Assembly: GCA_023387935.1 (NCBI GenBank)
Contig: JAEWHG010000072.1
Location: forward strand, 1-6,916
Source: Bacillota bacterium
Lineage (GTDB): Bacteria > Bacillota > Clostridia > Peptostreptococcales > Natronincolaceae
Direction: 5' to 3'
Length of the DNA stretch: 6,916 nucleotides
Of the stretch, positions 6,478 to 6,916 are shown in pieces. Position 1 is the first letter of the stretch. Each line of letters starts with the position of its first letter. The notes below the pieces were generated by a model. It was not told the DNA's origin. It was given only the letters and a program-made list of their open reading frames with translations, and made no database searches. The translations under genes and the position numbers were made by a program.

Positions 6478-6916
6478 ATGACAAAATTTAGTTTAGATGC
6501 ATTATCAAGATTAGATGAAGTAAGTAAAAATGAAGATATAAAATCATTATCTCATGCCATATTTCCAGGCACTCATTGTCCTTTATTTGGAGTAGCAATG
6601 ATCACATCCTTTATAGAAGATTTAGTTGTAGTCGTTGCTGGAACTCAAGAATGTACATATTATGCTAAGGATTTTGTATATCAAAGACAAAATGGCAAGG
6701 ATAATTTTTACTCTGTAGTGACAAATAAGCATGATATTACCTTTGGATGCGAGAATAAGATAAAGGATGTAATCTTTGAAATAGATAAAACAATTAAACC
6801 TAAGGCAATCATGATGGTATCTACATGTGTTTTAGAGCTGATTGGTGAAGACTTTGTATCCTTAGGAAAATCTATACAAGATGAAGTCAATGCTAAGATT
6901 TTAGTTGTGCCTACGG
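6478..6916 (+). CDS. Nitrogenase component 1-like (NifD/NifK/BchN-type) protein, N-terminal part
   Basis: The first 146 codons of a protein cut by the right edge; full family members run about 400-500 residues. It matches the nitrogenase component-1 oxidoreductase family: GTHCPLFG (31-38), AGTQECTYYAK (54-64) and VSTCVLELIGED (114-125) carry C34, C59 and C117, the places of the three N-terminal cysteines that hold the P-cluster in NifD/NifK or the [4Fe-4S] cluster in BchN/BchB. The spacing and the VSTC-x4-IGED block are characteristic. An additional C91 is not a family ligand that I know. The ATG at 6478 is preceded by AAGAGGTG at 5 bases and lies one base after the ATPase stop. It is expected to accept electrons from the NifH-like protein; a second component-1 subunit may follow outside the window. 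The C-terminal residues that would show the cofactor or substrate pocket are missing here, so the substrate is open. Confidence 0.88.
   Translation, partial: MTKFSLDALSRLDEVSKNEDIKSLSHAIFPGTHCPLFGVAMITSFIEDLVVVVAGTQECTYYAKDFVYQRQNGKDNFYSVVTNKHDITFGCENKIKDVIFEIDKTIKPKAIMMVSTCVLELIGEDFVSLGKSIQDEVNAKILVVPT

Noticed and set aside
3002..6916. Nitrogen fixation (nif) operon
   Set aside because: NifH-like and component 1-like genes are present, but they are combined with a Fur box, flavodoxin and heme transporter. No nifE, nifN or nifB gene is visible, and the component-1 sequence differs from NifD/NifK outside the cluster cysteines.

Overview
The window looks like chromosomal DNA from a low-GC anaerobic Firmicute, most likely a member of the Clostridia. 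The evidence is strong AT bias, AGA/ATA-rich codon use, good AAGGAG-type ribosome sites, TTG and GTG starts, a clostridial-style AraC regulator, a flavodoxin and nitrogenase-family proteins. No mobile element, CRISPR array, tRNA or rRNA was found.

Layout. (1) 53-1402, + strand: an unusual two-domain protein, with a degenerate PLP fold-type-II (threonine synthase/TrpB-like) domain fused to a GNAT acetyltransferase domain. A Rho-independent terminator at 1410-1461 closes it. (2) 1462-1554: a short gap holding a strong nested inverted repeat. (3) 1555-2295, - strand: an AraC-family regulator. (4) 2296-2480: a divergent intergenic region with two good Fur-box matches, one on each side, and a possible AraC operator between them. 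(5) 2481 to the right edge, + strand: a tightly packed operon running flavodoxin, NifH-like iron protein, IsdE-like heme-binding lipoprotein, FecCD/IsdF-type permease, ABC ATPase, then the N-terminal 146 codons of a nitrogenase component-1 (NifD/NifK-like) protein cut by the window end. All joints are short or overlapping, each gene has its own ribosome site, and no internal terminator is visible.

How it works together. The transporter binding protein closely resembles Staphylococcus aureus IsdE and keeps both residues corresponding to its heme ligands (Met91 and His244 here). The transporter therefore most likely imports heme or a related metalloporphyrin, and the Fur boxes predict expression when iron is scarce. 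The reductase genes lie on both sides of the transporter genes in one transcription unit: flavodoxin and NifH-like before, component 1-like after. Several nitrogenase-like enzymes outside nitrogen fixation reduce tetrapyrroles: the dark-operative protochlorophyllide reductase, chlorophyllide reductase and CfbCD. The simplest reading is an iron-starvation system in which imported heme, or a product of it, is reduced in the cytoplasm by a flavodoxin-fed, ATP-driven nitrogenase-like two-component reductase, perhaps to open or destabilise the ring and release iron without oxygen. The reductase's substrate is inference. Family membership, operon structure and Fur sites are read from the sequence. 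I do not know of a characterised system with this gene order, and this is the main discovery candidate of the window.
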